Below are positions 52,561-61,906 of a stretch of DNA of 64,000 nucleotides, in pieces (positions within the stretch are counted from its first letter, which is position 1; the number at the start of each line of letters is the position of its first letter). The DNA is from Lysobacter auxotrophicus (lineage in GTDB: Bacteria; Pseudomonadota; Gammaproteobacteria; Xanthomonadales; Xanthomonadaceae): assembly GCF_027924565.1 (NCBI RefSeq), contig NZ_AP027041.1:1550001-1614000 (forward strand), read 5' to 3'. The translations under genes were made by a program, and so were the position numbers. The notes beneath the pieces were generated by a model that saw only the letters and a list, made by a program, of their open reading frames with translations, ran no database searches and was not told the DNA's origin.

Positions 52561-52590
52561 TCGAATTCAGCCACACATTCGGGTAGTCCA

Positions 52591-53388
52591 ATGAACGACC
52601 TGCGCGTCACCCTCGTCCAAGGCGACACCCGCTGGCACGATCCGGCCGGCAATCGCGATTACTACGGTGGACTGATCGCGCCGCTGCGCGGCACGACGGA
52701 TCTGGTGATCCTGCCGGAAACCTTCACCAGCGGTTTCTCCAACGAGGCCATCGGCAATGCCGAGACGATGGCGGGACCCACCGTCGAATGGGTCCGCGAA
52801 CAGGCCGCGCGGCTCGACGCCGCGGTGACCGGCAGCGTCCAGTTGCGCGATGGCGACGGCGTCTACAACCGCCTGCTGTTCGCCACGCCCGACGGTGCGG
52901 TGAGCACCTACGACAAGCGCCACCTGTTCCGTTACGCGCGCGAACACGAGCGCTACGCGGCGGGCCGCGATCGCCTCACGCTCGACTGGCGCGGCTGGCG
53001 CATCTGCCCGCTGGTCTGCTACGACCTGCGTTTCCCCGTGTTCTCGCGTAACCGGTTCGATGTCGAACGTGCGGGCCAGCTCGACTTCGACTTGATGATC
53101 TTCGTCGCCAACTGGCCGTCGGCGCGCGCGTATCCGTGGAAGACGCTGCTGCGCGCGCGTGCGATCGAGAACCTGTGTTACGTCGCGGCGGTGAACCGCG
53201 TCGGCACCGACGGCAACGGGCTGCATTACGCCGGCGACAGTGCGGTGATCGATTACGTCGGCCAGCCGGTCACCGAGTGCGTGGACGTCGAGACCGTCGT
53301 CACCGTGACGCTGTCGGCGGCCGAGCTGGCCGCACATCGCGAGCGTTTCCCTGCGATGCTGGACGCGGACGCGTTCGAGCTGCGCTGA
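52591..53388 (+). CDS. Omega-amidase / carbon-nitrogen hydrolase (YafV-like)
   Basis: A 265-aa nitrilase-superfamily hydrolase. The catalytic triad is Glu43 (VILPETFTSGF), Lys109 (TYDKRHLFRYA) and Cys143 (LVCYDLRFPVFSR). Close family members (YafV, NIT2) remove the amide from alpha-ketoglutaramate and alpha-ketosuccinamate made by transamination of glutamine or asparagine. Its place after a YbdL-like aminotransferase supports this role and a link to methionine salvage. Amidohydrolase for another amide cannot be excluded. Confidence 0.9.
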   Translation: MNDLRVTLVQGDTRWHDPAGNRDYYGGLIAPLRGTTDLVILPETFTSGFSNEAIGNAETMAGPTVEWVREQAARLDAAVTGSVQLRDGDGVYNRLLFATPDGAVSTYDKRHLFRYAREHERYAAGRDRLTLDWRGWRICPLVCYDLRFPVFSRNRFDVERAGQLDFDLMIFVANWPSARAYPWKTLLRARAIENLCYVAAVNRVGTDGNGLHYAGDSAVIDYVGQPVTECVDVETVVTVTLSAAELAAHRERFPAMLDADAFELR

Positions 53389-53391
53389 AAG

Positions 53392-53440
53392 CCCGCTTTT
53401 GTAGCCCGGGTAAGCGAAGCGCACCCGGGTTCGCCACACG
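53392..53440. repeat. REP-type element in the 308-base gap 53389-53696
   Basis: TTTTGTAGCCCGGGTAAGCG followed by AAGCGCACCCGGGTTCG, a single REP copy just after the omega-amidase gene. The rest of the gap has no gene; a TACACT at about 53569 could be a -10 box for the next gene but no good -35 box is seen. Confidence 0.8.
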
Positions 53441-53696
53441 CACGCCGTCCTGCCGCCGATCGCCGTATTCCGCCGCGCCGATTCGATGAATGGCGCCGAC
53501 GCGTCTCGCGGGGCGTCGATAACGCACACGTGACGCAGCAGGCCGCGGATCGCATCGCACAACGGGGGTACACTGGCCGGGCCGTCCCGTGCGGCACGCC
53601 TCACGTTTCAAGTCGCCTCTTCATACAACGACCCACGCCCCGCGCGCCGCATCGAGCGTCGCGACGCGCCCGGCCTCCGCTGAAGGAGCCCGTGCC

Positions 53697-54173
53697 ATGT
53701 CGTCCGAAACCCTGTCCCCGCGCCTCCAGGAATTCCTCAGTTCCAACCGCGTCGCCTACGACACGATGACGCATCCGCATGCCTTCACCGCACGCGACAC
53801 CGCGGCGAGCGCCCACATCGACAGCCACGAGATGGTGAAGACCGTCATGGTGCGGCTCGATGGAAAGCTCGCGATGGCGGTGCTTCCGTCGGACGAATGG
53901 CTCGATCTGGCGCAGCTGCGCAAGGCCAGCGGCGCGCGCGAAGTCGCGTTGGCGAGCGAGTCGGACTTCAGCGACCGCTTCCCCGAATGCGAGGTCGGCG
54001 CGATGCCGCCGTTCGGCAATCTCTACGCGATGGACGTGTATGCCGCGGCGAGCCTGGCCGAGGACGACGACATCGCGTTCAACGCCGGATCGCATCGCGA
54101 GCTGATGCGCATGGGCTGGCACGATTTCGAGCGCCTCGTGCATCCACGCGTGGTCGAACTCGCGCGCCACTAA
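53697..54173 (+). CDS. YbaK/ProX-type aminoacyl-tRNA deacylase-like protein
   Basis: A 158-aa protein with the YbaK/prolyl-tRNA editing fold. RLQEFLSSNRVAYDTMTHPH and AFTARDTAASAHIDSHEMVK lead to KTVMVRLDGKLAMAVLPSDE with the conserved Lys; PPFGNLYAMDVYAAASLAED and IAFNAGSHRELMRMGWHDF are also typical. Such proteins remove mischarged amino acids from tRNA. The exact tRNA is unknown. GAAGGAG precedes ATG 53697. Confidence 0.87.
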   Translation: MSSETLSPRLQEFLSSNRVAYDTMTHPHAFTARDTAASAHIDSHEMVKTVMVRLDGKLAMAVLPSDEWLDLAQLRKASGAREVALASESDFSDRFPECEVGAMPPFGNLYAMDVYAAASLAEDDDIAFNAGSHRELMRMGWHDFERLVHPRVVELARH

Positions 54174-54286
54174 TCGCAATCGTGCAGGCAATGCACGGTG
54201 CAAAGTTCGCGTCGGTCGAGAGGCCGGCGGCCGCGTTGCGCGGGTAAGCTCAGCGCATCGCACCGTGCACCAGGGAGCACGCATCA

Positions 54287-56515
54287 ATGGAACTGAACTT
54301 CGCAACGCGTTCGTGGCAGCGTGTTCCTTCCCTCGCGCGGCGCTGGATACGGCTCGGCGCGATCGTGCTGGTCGGCGTTTACGCGTTCTACCTGCTGGCC
54401 GGCAACATCTTCATCAACACGCCGATCGGCGAATGGACCGCCAACCGCAAGCCGGAGAAGTTCCAGATCCAGTGGAGTCGCGGCCTCACGCTGTGGCCCG
54501 GCCGCGTGCACGTGTGGGACGTGCGCCTGAAAGGCCACGCCGGTCGCGCGACGTGGTCGGTGGAGGCCGCGCGCGCCAGCGGCCGCATCGCGATCCTTCC
54601 GCTGTTGCGAAAGACCGTGCGCGTGCCGGAAGTGGTCGCGTACGAGGTCACCGGCGCCGTCGATATCGGCGGCCCGCACAAACCGCCGCTGCCCGCGCGT
54701 GCGGGCGGCTGGGTGCTGCAGTTCGACCGCATCCACAGCGATTCGATCCGCCACGGACGCCTGGGCGATCTCGTGCTCGACGGCGTGGGCCGCGCGAACG
54801 TCGGCTTCTTCAAGCAGCTGCGCGGCGGGGCGCTGGAGCTGATGCCGTCGCAGGCGCACTTCGAGAACGCCCAGCTTCGATTCGGCAAGGACGCGCTGCT
54901 GCGCGACGGTCGCATCGATGCCGACTTCGCCATCGCGCGGCACACGCGCGATCAGGCACGCGGCATCGCGAAGCTGCTGCTCACCGACGCGACGCTCAAG
55001 CTCGACGGCAAGGCACCCACGCTGGGCGTGAGCATCGACCCGCAGGGCCGCATCGCACTGAGCAACGTGGCCGGCGATGGACGCGCGCAGATCGACCTGG
55101 GCTTCGCGCGCGGCTCGCTGACGCCCGGCAGTCGCCTGCGCTGGCACACGCCGGTGCGCGGGCGCGACGGAACCGGCAAGGCCTTCAGCGATGCGCTGGA
55201 CGTCGCCCTGGACGTGGATCGCGACATGCACCTGATCGCGCGCGCGCCCGCGCAGGCCGAGGGTCGCCTGTCGCTGGATGCCGACGTGACCGTTCGTGGC
55301 ACGCAGGTTCCGCTGAAGGATGCGCGAAGCCTGTTGCCGCGCAGCTCCGGGCACGTGGTCGGGCGATGGCACTTCGCGTCGCTGCGCTGGCTGGGGAGTT
55401 TCTTCGACGCGCCGTGGCTGTCGCTGGACGGCGCGGGCGTGGTGGACGCGGACGTGCGGGTGATCGACGGGCGGATCGCGGGCGGCAGCCGCGTCGGCGT
55501 GCCGGACGTGCAGGCCGTCGCGCACGTCATGGGCAACCGCATCGCCGGTCGCGCGCGTGCCGACGGCCGTCTGGACACAGGGCCGGACGACGAGGTGCTG
55601 CCGCGCCTGGAGCTGGTGATGGAGCGGTTCGACATCGCGGCCGACGACGCGGCGGCGCGTCCGTTCGTGCAGGGGCAGAACCTGCGGCTGCTGCTGGAAA
55701 GCGTGTCCGGCGTGGAACGTCAGGCGCTGCGCCAGCCGGGGGCGATGAAGCAGGTGGGGCAGGCGATGCGCGCGCATCTCACCTTCGCCGATGCGAAGGT
55801 GCCCGACCTGCGCGCCTACAACCGGTACCTGCCCAACGATCATCTGCGATTCGATGGCGGTTCGGGCACGCTGTCCGGCGATCTCACGCTCGATGGCGCG
55901 GGCGCGATCGGGCAGGGCACGCTCGGCATCGATGCGCGCGCTGCCCGCATGCACCTGGCCGGCATCGCGCTGCGCACCGACGTGGACATCGACACGAAGC
56001 TGCGTCGCGCGGACCTCAAGCGCCACACGTTCAACATCGACGGCACGCGCATGGCGCTGGCCAACGTCAGTTTCACCGAGCCCGGCGGCGAGTCGCGCGG
56101 CGGCTGGTGGACGCGCATCGACCTGCAACGCGCGCGCATGGACTGGGATCGACCGGTGAGCATCGACGGCCGTGCGCGCATCGCGATGAAGGACGTCGGT
56201 TTCCTGCTTGCGCTGTTCTCCCGGCAGAAGGATTACCCGAAATGGATGTTCAAGCTGGTCGATTCCGGCCCGGCGCAGGCCAACGGCAACGTGCGCCTCG
56301 CCGGGCAGACGCTGCTGCTGGACAACGTGGATGCGAGCAACGCGCGTTACGACGTCAAGGCGCGGCTGCGCCTGCACGGAAAGCAGCGCGCCGGCAGCCT
56401 GTACGCGAAATGGGGCGTGCTCAGCTGCGCGGTCGCGGTCGACAACGGACAGCGCGACTTCCACCTGATCCGCGCGCGCGAGTGGTACGACGCGCAGCCG
56501 GCGATGTTGCCGTGA
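54287..56515 (+). CDS. Large AsmA/YdbH-like envelope protein
   Basis: A 742-aa protein with one N-terminal membrane helix (about 22-43, LGAIVLVGVYAFYLLAGNIF) and a long periplasmic part made of repeated beta-strands (IGGPHKPPLPARAGGWVLQF; LDADVTVRGTQVPLKDARS; GTLSGDLTLDGAGAIGQGTL; TLLLDNVDASNARYDVKARL). This shape, a membrane anchor plus a beta-groove with DUF748/AsmA-like repeats, is that of proteins such as YdbH, TamB and AsmA that move phospholipids between membranes. The family relation is by overall form, not by a firm motif. Confidence 0.7.
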   Translation: MELNFATRSWQRVPSLARRWIRLGAIVLVGVYAFYLLAGNIFINTPIGEWTANRKPEKFQIQWSRGLTLWPGRVHVWDVRLKGHAGRATWSVEAARASGRIAILPLLRKTVRVPEVVAYEVTGAVDIGGPHKPPLPARAGGWVLQFDRIHSDSIRHGRLGDLVLDGVGRANVGFFKQLRGGALELMPSQAHFENAQLRFGKDALLRDGRIDADFAIARHTRDQARGIAKLLLTDATLKLDGKAPTLGVSIDPQGRIALSNVAGDGRAQIDLGFARGSLTPGSRLRWHTPVRGRDGTGKAFSDALDVALDVDRDMHLIARAPAQAEGRLSLDADVTVRGTQVPLKDARSLLPRSSGHVVGRWHFASLRWLGSFFDAPWLSLDGAGVVDADVRVIDGRIAGGSRVGVPDVQAVAHVMGNRIAGRARADGRLDTGPDDEVLPRLELVMERFDIAADDAAARPFVQGQNLRLLLESVSGVERQALRQPGAMKQVGQAMRAHLTFADAKVPDLRAYNRYLPNDHLRFDGGSGTLSGDLTLDGAGAIGQGTLGIDARAARMHLAGIALRTDVDIDTKLRRADLKRHTFNIDGTRMALANVSFTEPGGESRGGWWTRIDLQRARMDWDRPVSIDGRARIAMKDVGFLLALFSRQKDYPKWMFKLVDSGPAQANGNVRLAGQTLLLDNVDASNARYDVKARLRLHGKQRAGSLYAKWGVLSCAVAVDNGQRDFHLIRAREWYDAQPAMLP

Positions 56516-56521
56516 CCGACG

Positions 56522-56537
56522 CGTCGCGATCGCGACG
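56522..56537. terminator. Perfect 16-bp palindrome between convergent genes
   Basis: CGTCGCGATCGCGACG is fully self-complementary and lies in the 33-base gap between the convergent AsmA-like and SCPU genes. It could stop transcripts from both sides weakly; no T run is present. Confidence 0.3.
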
Positions 56538-56548
56538 TCCGAGGGACC

Positions 56549-57520
56549 TCAGAACGTGACCGTCACCGTGATCGTGTCGTTGTAGGTGCCCGGCGGGGGC
56601 ATGTTCTGTGCGGGAACGCTGCCATACACGGTCGCTGTCTGCGCAGCACCGGCGCCGGTCAGGCTGAGCGTCGAGGTCCCCTGGCTGCCGTCGCCCCAGC
56701 GCTGCGTCCGCGCGGCATCGCGATACAACTGGTATTGCAGTAACTCCGTTCCGCCCATGCGCGTCATCGCGCGCGATGCGACCTTCGCGCCGACGGACAC
56801 GCCTGCGTCGAGCGCGATGGTGACGGTCGCGCTCTTCGTGCAGGTGAGGGTGAGCACGCCCGTTGCGTTGACCGCTTGCCCGATGACGCCCATCTGGCCG
56901 AAGTCGATATTGCTTGCGGACACCGAACAACCTGCGATCACCGTGGCGCGCGTCGTGAAGGAAGGAGGCGTCTGCGGGCCGCTTCCGGTCGTGCAGGCGG
57001 TCGGCGCGCTGGTGTAGCCGACGACGTTGAAGCCGGTATAACCCGCGCCGAGAAATCCCTGGGAGTAGGCGCCCACCGGCAGATCGGTCTGGCCGTCGAA
57101 TATCCGCACGTACACCGGAACGGAGGTGCTGCCGGCGCCTCCGGACATCGGGATCTCCGCGGTGAGCACGTTGTTCGCGGTCGAGTCCCAGAGGCTGCCC
57201 CAGGGACGCGTGCGCGCCGCGTCGATGTACATGTCGTAATTCAACTTCACCCCGCCCGGCCCCGTCATGCCGCGCGAGCCCAGGCTGACGCAGGCGTGGA
57301 TGTAGGGCGTCGATGCCCCGGTACAGCTGATGGTCGCCTGCGTCGTCAGGTCCACCGGCCCGGCTGCGAGCACATCGACGTTGCCGAAGTCCGGGTTGGG
57401 TATCGAGAACGTGCAGGTCTGCGCCCTCGCGACCGTCCCTGCCGTCAAAAGCAAGGCCAGCAGACACGACACGATGCAGCGGATCGAACGCCGCTTCCGT
57501 TCCACGATCGCGCGTGTCAT
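56549..57520 (-). CDS. Two-domain spore coat U (SCPU) fimbrial protein, probable tip subunit
   Basis: A 323-aa exported protein: signal peptide (LLALLLTAGTVARA) followed by two SCPU domains. The first is at about 35-175 (FSIPNPDFGNVDVLAAGPVD; GGVKLNYDMYIDAARTRPWG) and the second at about 190-323 (IDFGQMGVIGQAVNATGVLT; LLQYQLYRDAARTQRWGDGS; end GTYNDTITVTVTF). Such a two-domain member is the usual tip adhesin of archaic (sigma-class) chaperone-usher pili, with the C-terminal domain acting as the pilin fold. Overlaps the usher gene by four bases, as the last gene of the set. Confidence 0.85.
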   Translation of the reverse strand: MTRAIVERKRRSIRCIVSCLLALLLTAGTVARAQTCTFSIPNPDFGNVDVLAAGPVDLTTQATISCTGASTPYIHACVSLGSRGMTGPGGVKLNYDMYIDAARTRPWGSLWDSTANNVLTAEIPMSGGAGSTSVPVYVRIFDGQTDLPVGAYSQGFLGAGYTGFNVVGYTSAPTACTTGSGPQTPPSFTTRATVIAGCSVSASNIDFGQMGVIGQAVNATGVLTLTCTKSATVTIALDAGVSVGAKVASRAMTRMGGTELLQYQLYRDAARTQRWGDGSQGTSTLSLTGAGAAQTATVYGSVPAQNMPPPGTYNDTITVTVTF

Positions 57521-59958
57521 GGCGACCTCGCACAGGTGAACGGCCCGATGGTCTTGAGCACGTCGGTCTCCTTGTCGAAGCGGATCGTCGCGACGCAGCG
57601 GACGCCGCCGATCGTGGCCGCCAGTCGCGCCTGGTCGACCAGCGCCGGAACGAACACCTCGCCGTCGTAGCCCACAACGTACGACTCGCCGGTATCGAGC
57701 TGCTCGACCGGCGTTCCGACCGGCAACGGCGCGCCTGCCTCGTCGTGAAGGATCACGGTCGCGCCCTCGTAGCGGCCCATCGCGAAATCCGCGAGCACGC
57801 CCGACTGCGCGCGTGGCGCCACTTCCATGCGGTCGCTCTGGTAGGCGATGTCGATCGGCAGGTTCGTGACGTCCAGCGCGAGCCGGTTGATCTCGTAGGC
57901 CTGCAGGTCGGGCACGAGCAGATGGCCGTGGCGGTTGGTCGTGCCGACGTACGCGTTCTCGCGCAGCACCGGAACGTTGGGCACGCCGCGCGTGGACACC
58001 AGCGCGAAGGCGTCGTAGACGTAGCGCGAGGCCATCAGGTCGCCATCCATCAGGATGAAGGCGCCGTTGGCGAACAGCGAATGGTTGATGTAGCGCTGCG
58101 TCCCGCGACGGGCGTGTTCGGCGGTGAGGGACGCCTCGACATGGCGGCCGCGATAGTCCAGCCGCCCCAGCGAATGACGGTAATCGTCGCTGCCGCCGTC
58201 GAGCGACAGGTTCCACCCGAAGCCGCCGCGTTCGTAGTCCACGCTCCTGCCTGCGCTCAGTGTGACTGTATCGACGTCGCCGTTGCGGCTTGCGGCCACG
58301 GAGGCGCTCCTGCGATTGTCCAGGCTCAACGACGCGCCGATGTAGAGGCCGCCCGGATCGTCCTGGTCCAAGTCGCGGTAGGCGGTGGCGAACACGTTCA
58401 GGCGCTCGCCGAAGGAACCGTTGTAACCCAGCGTGATGATGCGCGACCCACCGGTCGCGGACGCGTCCTGCCGTGTGTACGTGACGATCACCGAATGCCG
58501 CTGCGTGATCGGCACGCTGAAGGACGCATGCGCCTGGCGCTCGGGAATAAGCGCGCCTTCCAGGAAGCCGATGTCGCGGTAGTCGTCCTGCGTGCGCAGG
58601 CCGCGGATGTCGATAGTGAAATACGGCGAAAGGTATTGGTATCCCAGCCCGTACTGGTTGCCTCGTGCATCCCCCGCGCTCTGCGACCACGAGCCGTCGA
58701 TCACGCCGAAGCGTCCCAGCTCCACCAGTGCGCCGACGCCGGCGTTGCGCAGGCCGTCGGCGAACTCACCGTGCGCCTCGAACGTGAATCCGTCCCGCAT
58801 GCCGCGTCGCAAGGACCCCGTCAACGCCGGCGAATCGCGATAGTCGAACGACCGGCTGCCGTAGCTGCGGCGCACATAGCCGAACTGCGCGGCGTAATCG
58901 GTGTTGCCGGCGGCGAGCAGGCGCGAATCCATGTACAGGGGGCGCATCAGCACGACTTCACGCCCCAGCGCATCCTGGAACACGATCCGCGCCTGTCCCG
59001 CGCCGGTGAGCGCGGGCGCACCGGCGAAGACGAAGGGGCCGCCGGTGGCCTGCGCGGTTTCCTGACGCAGCCCGTTGATGAACAGGTCCACCGTGGTCGG
59101 CACCACGGCGCTGCCTCCGAGCGCCGGCACCGGAAACGTGATCAGGTCGGGCCGCACGTCGAAATTGCGCGCGATGGAAATGCCGCCCAGGCGCACGGCG
59201 CGGGTCCAGGTCAGCGAGGAGGAAATGAAATCCCCGACCGTGTACGTGCGCATGCGTTCGACGTCCGAGTACGTCCAGTAGGAGTCCTGCCGCGTGTAGT
59301 CGTGGTGGCCGTTTTCCAGCGTCGAATAACCGGTGTTGACCAACACGCCGCGCCGCGAGAACAGGCGCAGTTCGGACGACAGCGCGAAGGTGCGGTTGCG
59401 CTGCGCGTAGTGCGCGTCGAACTCCTCCTGGCTCACCACCGGCAGGTGCCCGTAGCGCGCGGAGCCGAGCAGCGGCACGTGCAGGCGGCGCGCGTTCTGC
59501 CGTTGCGTCAGTTCGACGCGGCTGCTCTGCAGGTTCGCGGCGTAGTTGAACAACAGGCCGGTGCCCGTTTGCGGCGGTGGTGGTTTCGGGTTCGCGAAAC
59601 CGATGCGCTCGGGCACCAGCTGCGCATCGGGCAGCGTGAGTTCCATCCGTTGCTCGGCCTCGAGGTAGCGGGTTTGCAGGTCGGGCACGTCGGCGAGCGC
59701 GACCCGGCGGTCCGCGTCCAGCGGCAGGTTGTCCACGCGGACGCCGATCGCGGTGAGTTCGTCGGCGGACATGACGAAGCCACGCGCGTCGCGATCGATC
59801 TGCACGATCAGCTCCGTGTCGCGCCCGTTGACGATGGCCTCCAGGTAATACGTCGTGGGCGCGACGGCCGCGGTCTGCGCGCCGGCGTTGCGCGCGGCGG
59901 CCGCGGCCAGCACGGCGCCGGCCGTCGCGACGAGGTAGAGCAACGGATGCGCGCGCAT
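57517..59958 (-). CDS. Fimbrial outer-membrane usher protein
   Basis: An 813-aa usher (FimD/PapC family, archaic class) that secretes and assembles pilus subunits. Signal peptide (AVLAAAAARNAGAQT), an N-terminal chaperone-binding domain (YYLEAIVNGRDTELIVQIDR), a barrel with a plug (VDLFINGLRQETAQATGGPF; FQDALGREVVLMRPLYMDSR), and a C-terminal domain that ends with KTIGPFTCARSP. GAAGGGGGCG precedes the ATG at 59958. Located between chaperone and tip protein. Confidence 0.92.
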   Translation of the reverse strand: MRAHPLLYLVATAGAVLAAAAARNAGAQTAAVAPTTYYLEAIVNGRDTELIVQIDRDARGFVMSADELTAIGVRVDNLPLDADRRVALADVPDLQTRYLEAEQRMELTLPDAQLVPERIGFANPKPPPPQTGTGLLFNYAANLQSSRVELTQRQNARRLHVPLLGSARYGHLPVVSQEEFDAHYAQRNRTFALSSELRLFSRRGVLVNTGYSTLENGHHDYTRQDSYWTYSDVERMRTYTVGDFISSSLTWTRAVRLGGISIARNFDVRPDLITFPVPALGGSAVVPTTVDLFINGLRQETAQATGGPFVFAGAPALTGAGQARIVFQDALGREVVLMRPLYMDSRLLAAGNTDYAAQFGYVRRSYGSRSFDYRDSPALTGSLRRGMRDGFTFEAHGEFADGLRNAGVGALVELGRFGVIDGSWSQSAGDARGNQYGLGYQYLSPYFTIDIRGLRTQDDYRDIGFLEGALIPERQAHASFSVPITQRHSVIVTYTRQDASATGGSRIITLGYNGSFGERLNVFATAYRDLDQDDPGGLYIGASLSLDNRRSASVAASRNGDVDTVTLSAGRSVDYERGGFGWNLSLDGGSDDYRHSLGRLDYRGRHVEASLTAEHARRGTQRYINHSLFANGAFILMDGDLMASRYVYDAFALVSTRGVPNVPVLRENAYVGTTNRHGHLLVPDLQAYEINRLALDVTNLPIDIAYQSDRMEVAPRAQSGVLADFAMGRYEGATVILHDEAGAPLPVGTPVEQLDTGESYVVGYDGEVFVPALVDQARLAATIGGVRCVATIRFDKETDVLKTIGPFTCARSP

Positions 59959-60027
59959 CGCGCCCCCTTCATGCGACTCCCTGCGCCGTGGGCCGGCGCG
60001 TGGCCGGTGCGACGCGGTGGTCGGGGT

Positions 60028-60744
60028 TCAGAGGTCGACGTTGAGCGGCTGGCCGTTGACGTTCGCATGCACGCGCACGGGGCGTCCGCCCGCGGCGGCG
60101 TTCGACGGGACCGCGAGCGTCCACTGCATCGTGCCGCCGGACAGCACGTAGCCGAGCAGTCCCGGCTGCACCGGCGTGATGGCGCCGCCCTGGTGTTCGA
60201 CGGACACGTCCGCCAGCTGCACGTGCGCCTCGCTGGGGTTGTGCGCCTTGAGCGACAGCGCGCTGCCCGTCGCCTGCGCGGTGACGTTCACGGTGCCCGA
60301 CGGCATCGTGGCCTTGGGCAGCACGAACACCGGCACCGAATAGCGCATCTGCACCGCCACGCCGGTCTTGGGCGCCTTCGCCGGATCGACGATCTCATCG
60401 ATCACCAGCCGGTACGCCTCCTCGGCGGTCGCGTCGGTCTTGTCCACGCGCACGACGCGGATCGACTGCGTCTGCTTCGGCGCCAGCGCGGTCATCGGCG
60501 GACTCACCACCACCTTCTGCGTGGCGTTCAACGAGTCCTTTCCGCCGGCCTGGTCCCAGGCGAACACACGCACCTGCGCGTTGATCGGATCCTCTCCTTC
60601 GTTGGTGATCGTCAACACGCCGGTCGCCTTACCGGGCCCGAGCGTGATCGTCGTGGGCATGACGTGGATCGAAGCCGCCAGGGCCACGCCGCTGACGGCG
60701 AGTGCGATCGCGAGCAGGGCAGGGAAGGACCGTCCGGACTTCAT
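60028..60744 (-). CDS. Fimbrial periplasmic chaperone
   Basis: A 238-aa PapD-like chaperone that caps pilins in the periplasm. Signal peptide (LLAIALAVSGVALAASIHV); first Ig-like domain with ITNEGEDPINAQVRVFAWDQ and TQSIRVVRVDKTDATAEEAY, corresponding to the F1-G1 region; second domain from about 135. The QSIRVVR segment includes the Arg that anchors the subunit C-terminus. GAGGTG precedes ATG 60744. Confidence 0.92.
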   Translation of the reverse strand: MKSGRSFPALLAIALAVSGVALAASIHVMPTTITLGPGKATGVLTITNEGEDPINAQVRVFAWDQAGGKDSLNATQKVVVSPPMTALAPKQTQSIRVVRVDKTDATAEEAYRLVIDEIVDPAKAPKTGVAVQMRYSVPVFVLPKATMPSGTVNVTAQATGSALSLKAHNPSEAHVQLADVSVEHQGGAITPVQPGLLGYVLSGGTMQWTLAVPSNAAAGGRPVRVHANVNGQPLNVDL

Positions 60745-60759
60745 GGCACACCTCGCTTG

Positions 60760-61317
60760 TCAGTAGGTGATGGTTGCGGTGATCGTGCTGGTGTAGGTGC
60801 CGGGCGCCTTGGTGGTCTGCATGGCGAAGATGCGTCCGTAGACCGTGTAGCTCTGGTTGCTGCCCGTGCCCGTCCCACCGGTGGTGTCGGTGCCCGCGGT
60901 GGTTCCCCAGATCTGCGTGTAGCCCGAGTCGCGATACAGCGAGTAGGTCATGTTGCCGCCCGGGCCGCTGAGGTTGCGCACGTTCACCGTGGACCCGGCG
61001 ACCGAGCCCGCATCGAGCGCGACCGTGTACGCCGTGCCCGGCGTGCACAGGACCACCAGCGTCGCCGTGCCGTAGTACGCGACGTTCTGCACGCCGACCG
61101 TGCCGAAGTCGAGGTTGGGCGCGCTGACGATCGAGCAGTCGCTCACCAGCTGGGCGGTCACGTTGAAGTTCGCCGTGCGCGTGGCGGCGTGCGTCGGCTT
61201 GCCGAGCGCGAGGCATGCGCCTGCCAGCGCCATGGCCAGCCTCATCGCGATCAGGCTGGCGCGCACGCGCGCCGTGCGTGGCGGCGCATGAAGGCCGAGT
61301 CGATCCTCGCGCTTCAT
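60760..61317 (-). CDS. Spore coat U (SCPU) domain pilin
   Basis: A 185-aa pilin-like subunit. A basic N-terminal part (MKREDRLGLHAPPRTARVRA) precedes a signal peptide (RLAMALAGACLALGKPTHAA). The SCPU domain has LVSDCSIVSAPNLDFGTVGV, TYSLYRDSGYTQIWGTTAGT and an end APGTYTSTITATITY. The start at ATG 61317 has an AAGGAGA site; ATG 61245 is an alternative. Related to the next subunit, which probably arose by duplication. Confidence 0.87.
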   Translation of the reverse strand: MKREDRLGLHAPPRTARVRASLIAMRLAMALAGACLALGKPTHAATRTANFNVTAQLVSDCSIVSAPNLDFGTVGVQNVAYYGTATLVVLCTPGTAYTVALDAGSVAGSTVNVRNLSGPGGNMTYSLYRDSGYTQIWGTTAGTDTTGGTGTGSNQSYTVYGRIFAMQTTKAPGTYTSTITATITY

Positions 61318-61345
61318 CGGGTCTCCTTCCCGCGAGCCGTCGCGT

Positions 61346-61852
61346 TCAGTAGGTGATGGTCGCGGTTACGGTGCTGGTGTAGCTGCCTATCGCGGGAGCG
61401 GTCTGCGTCGGCAGGCGCGCATAGATCGTGTAGGCGTTGTTGCTTCCGTTGCCGGTTCCGCCCTGGGTGTCGGTGCCGGGCGTGTTGCCCCAGTTCTGCG
61501 TGCGCGCGGCGTCGCGGAACAGCTGGTATTTCAGCGAACCGCCGCCGGCACTGCCCATGCGCCGGTCGGTGATGGTGGAGCCCGCGCCGGTGCCCGCGTT
61601 GAGGGACACGGTGTATGACGTGCCCGGCGTGCAGGCGACGGTGAGCGTGGCGATGGTGTCGAGGTCATTGCTCAGGACGCCGACCGAACCGAAGTCGACG
61701 TTGGTGATGCTGATGATGGTGCAGTCGCTGACCATCGTCGCCAGTACCTGGAAATTGGCGGATTTGGTCGCGGCGTTCGACGGGATGGAGGCGAAGGACA
61801 GCACGACGGCGCCTGCGAGCAGCGCGGAGCGGAGCAGCGGTTGCGGGGACAT
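61346..61852 (-). CDS. Spore coat U (SCPU) domain major pilin
   Basis: A 168-aa subunit: signal peptide (LLAGAVVLSFASIPSNAAT), then the SCPU domain with MVSDCTIISITNVDFGSVGV, LKYQLFRDAARTQNWGNTPG and the end AIGSYTSTVTATITY. It is closely similar to the neighbouring pilin (same ATxSANFxV opening, same ending). GCAGGAGAAA precedes ATG 61852. Probably the most abundant subunit, being near the operon start. Confidence 0.88.
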   Translation of the reverse strand: MSPQPLLRSALLAGAVVLSFASIPSNAATKSANFQVLATMVSDCTIISITNVDFGSVGVLSNDLDTIATLTVACTPGTSYTVSLNAGTGAGSTITDRRMGSAGGGSLKYQLFRDAARTQNWGNTPGTDTQGGTGNGSNNAYTIYARLPTQTAPAIGSYTSTVTATITY

Positions 61853-61906
61853 CTCGGTTTCTCCTGCCGAGGGAACGAAGCGCCATGCCACGCGGCTGCG
61901 CGGCGA

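Noticed and set aside
53560-53580. Promoter before the YbaK-like gene (TACACT)
   Set aside because: No acceptable -35 box at the right distance; kept only as a remark.
57514-61356. A 1280-codon open frame on the plus strand opposite the usher, chaperone and pilin genes
   Set aside because: It is antisense to several recognised genes with proper starts and ribosome sites, and shows only low-complexity Arg/His/Val-rich sequence.
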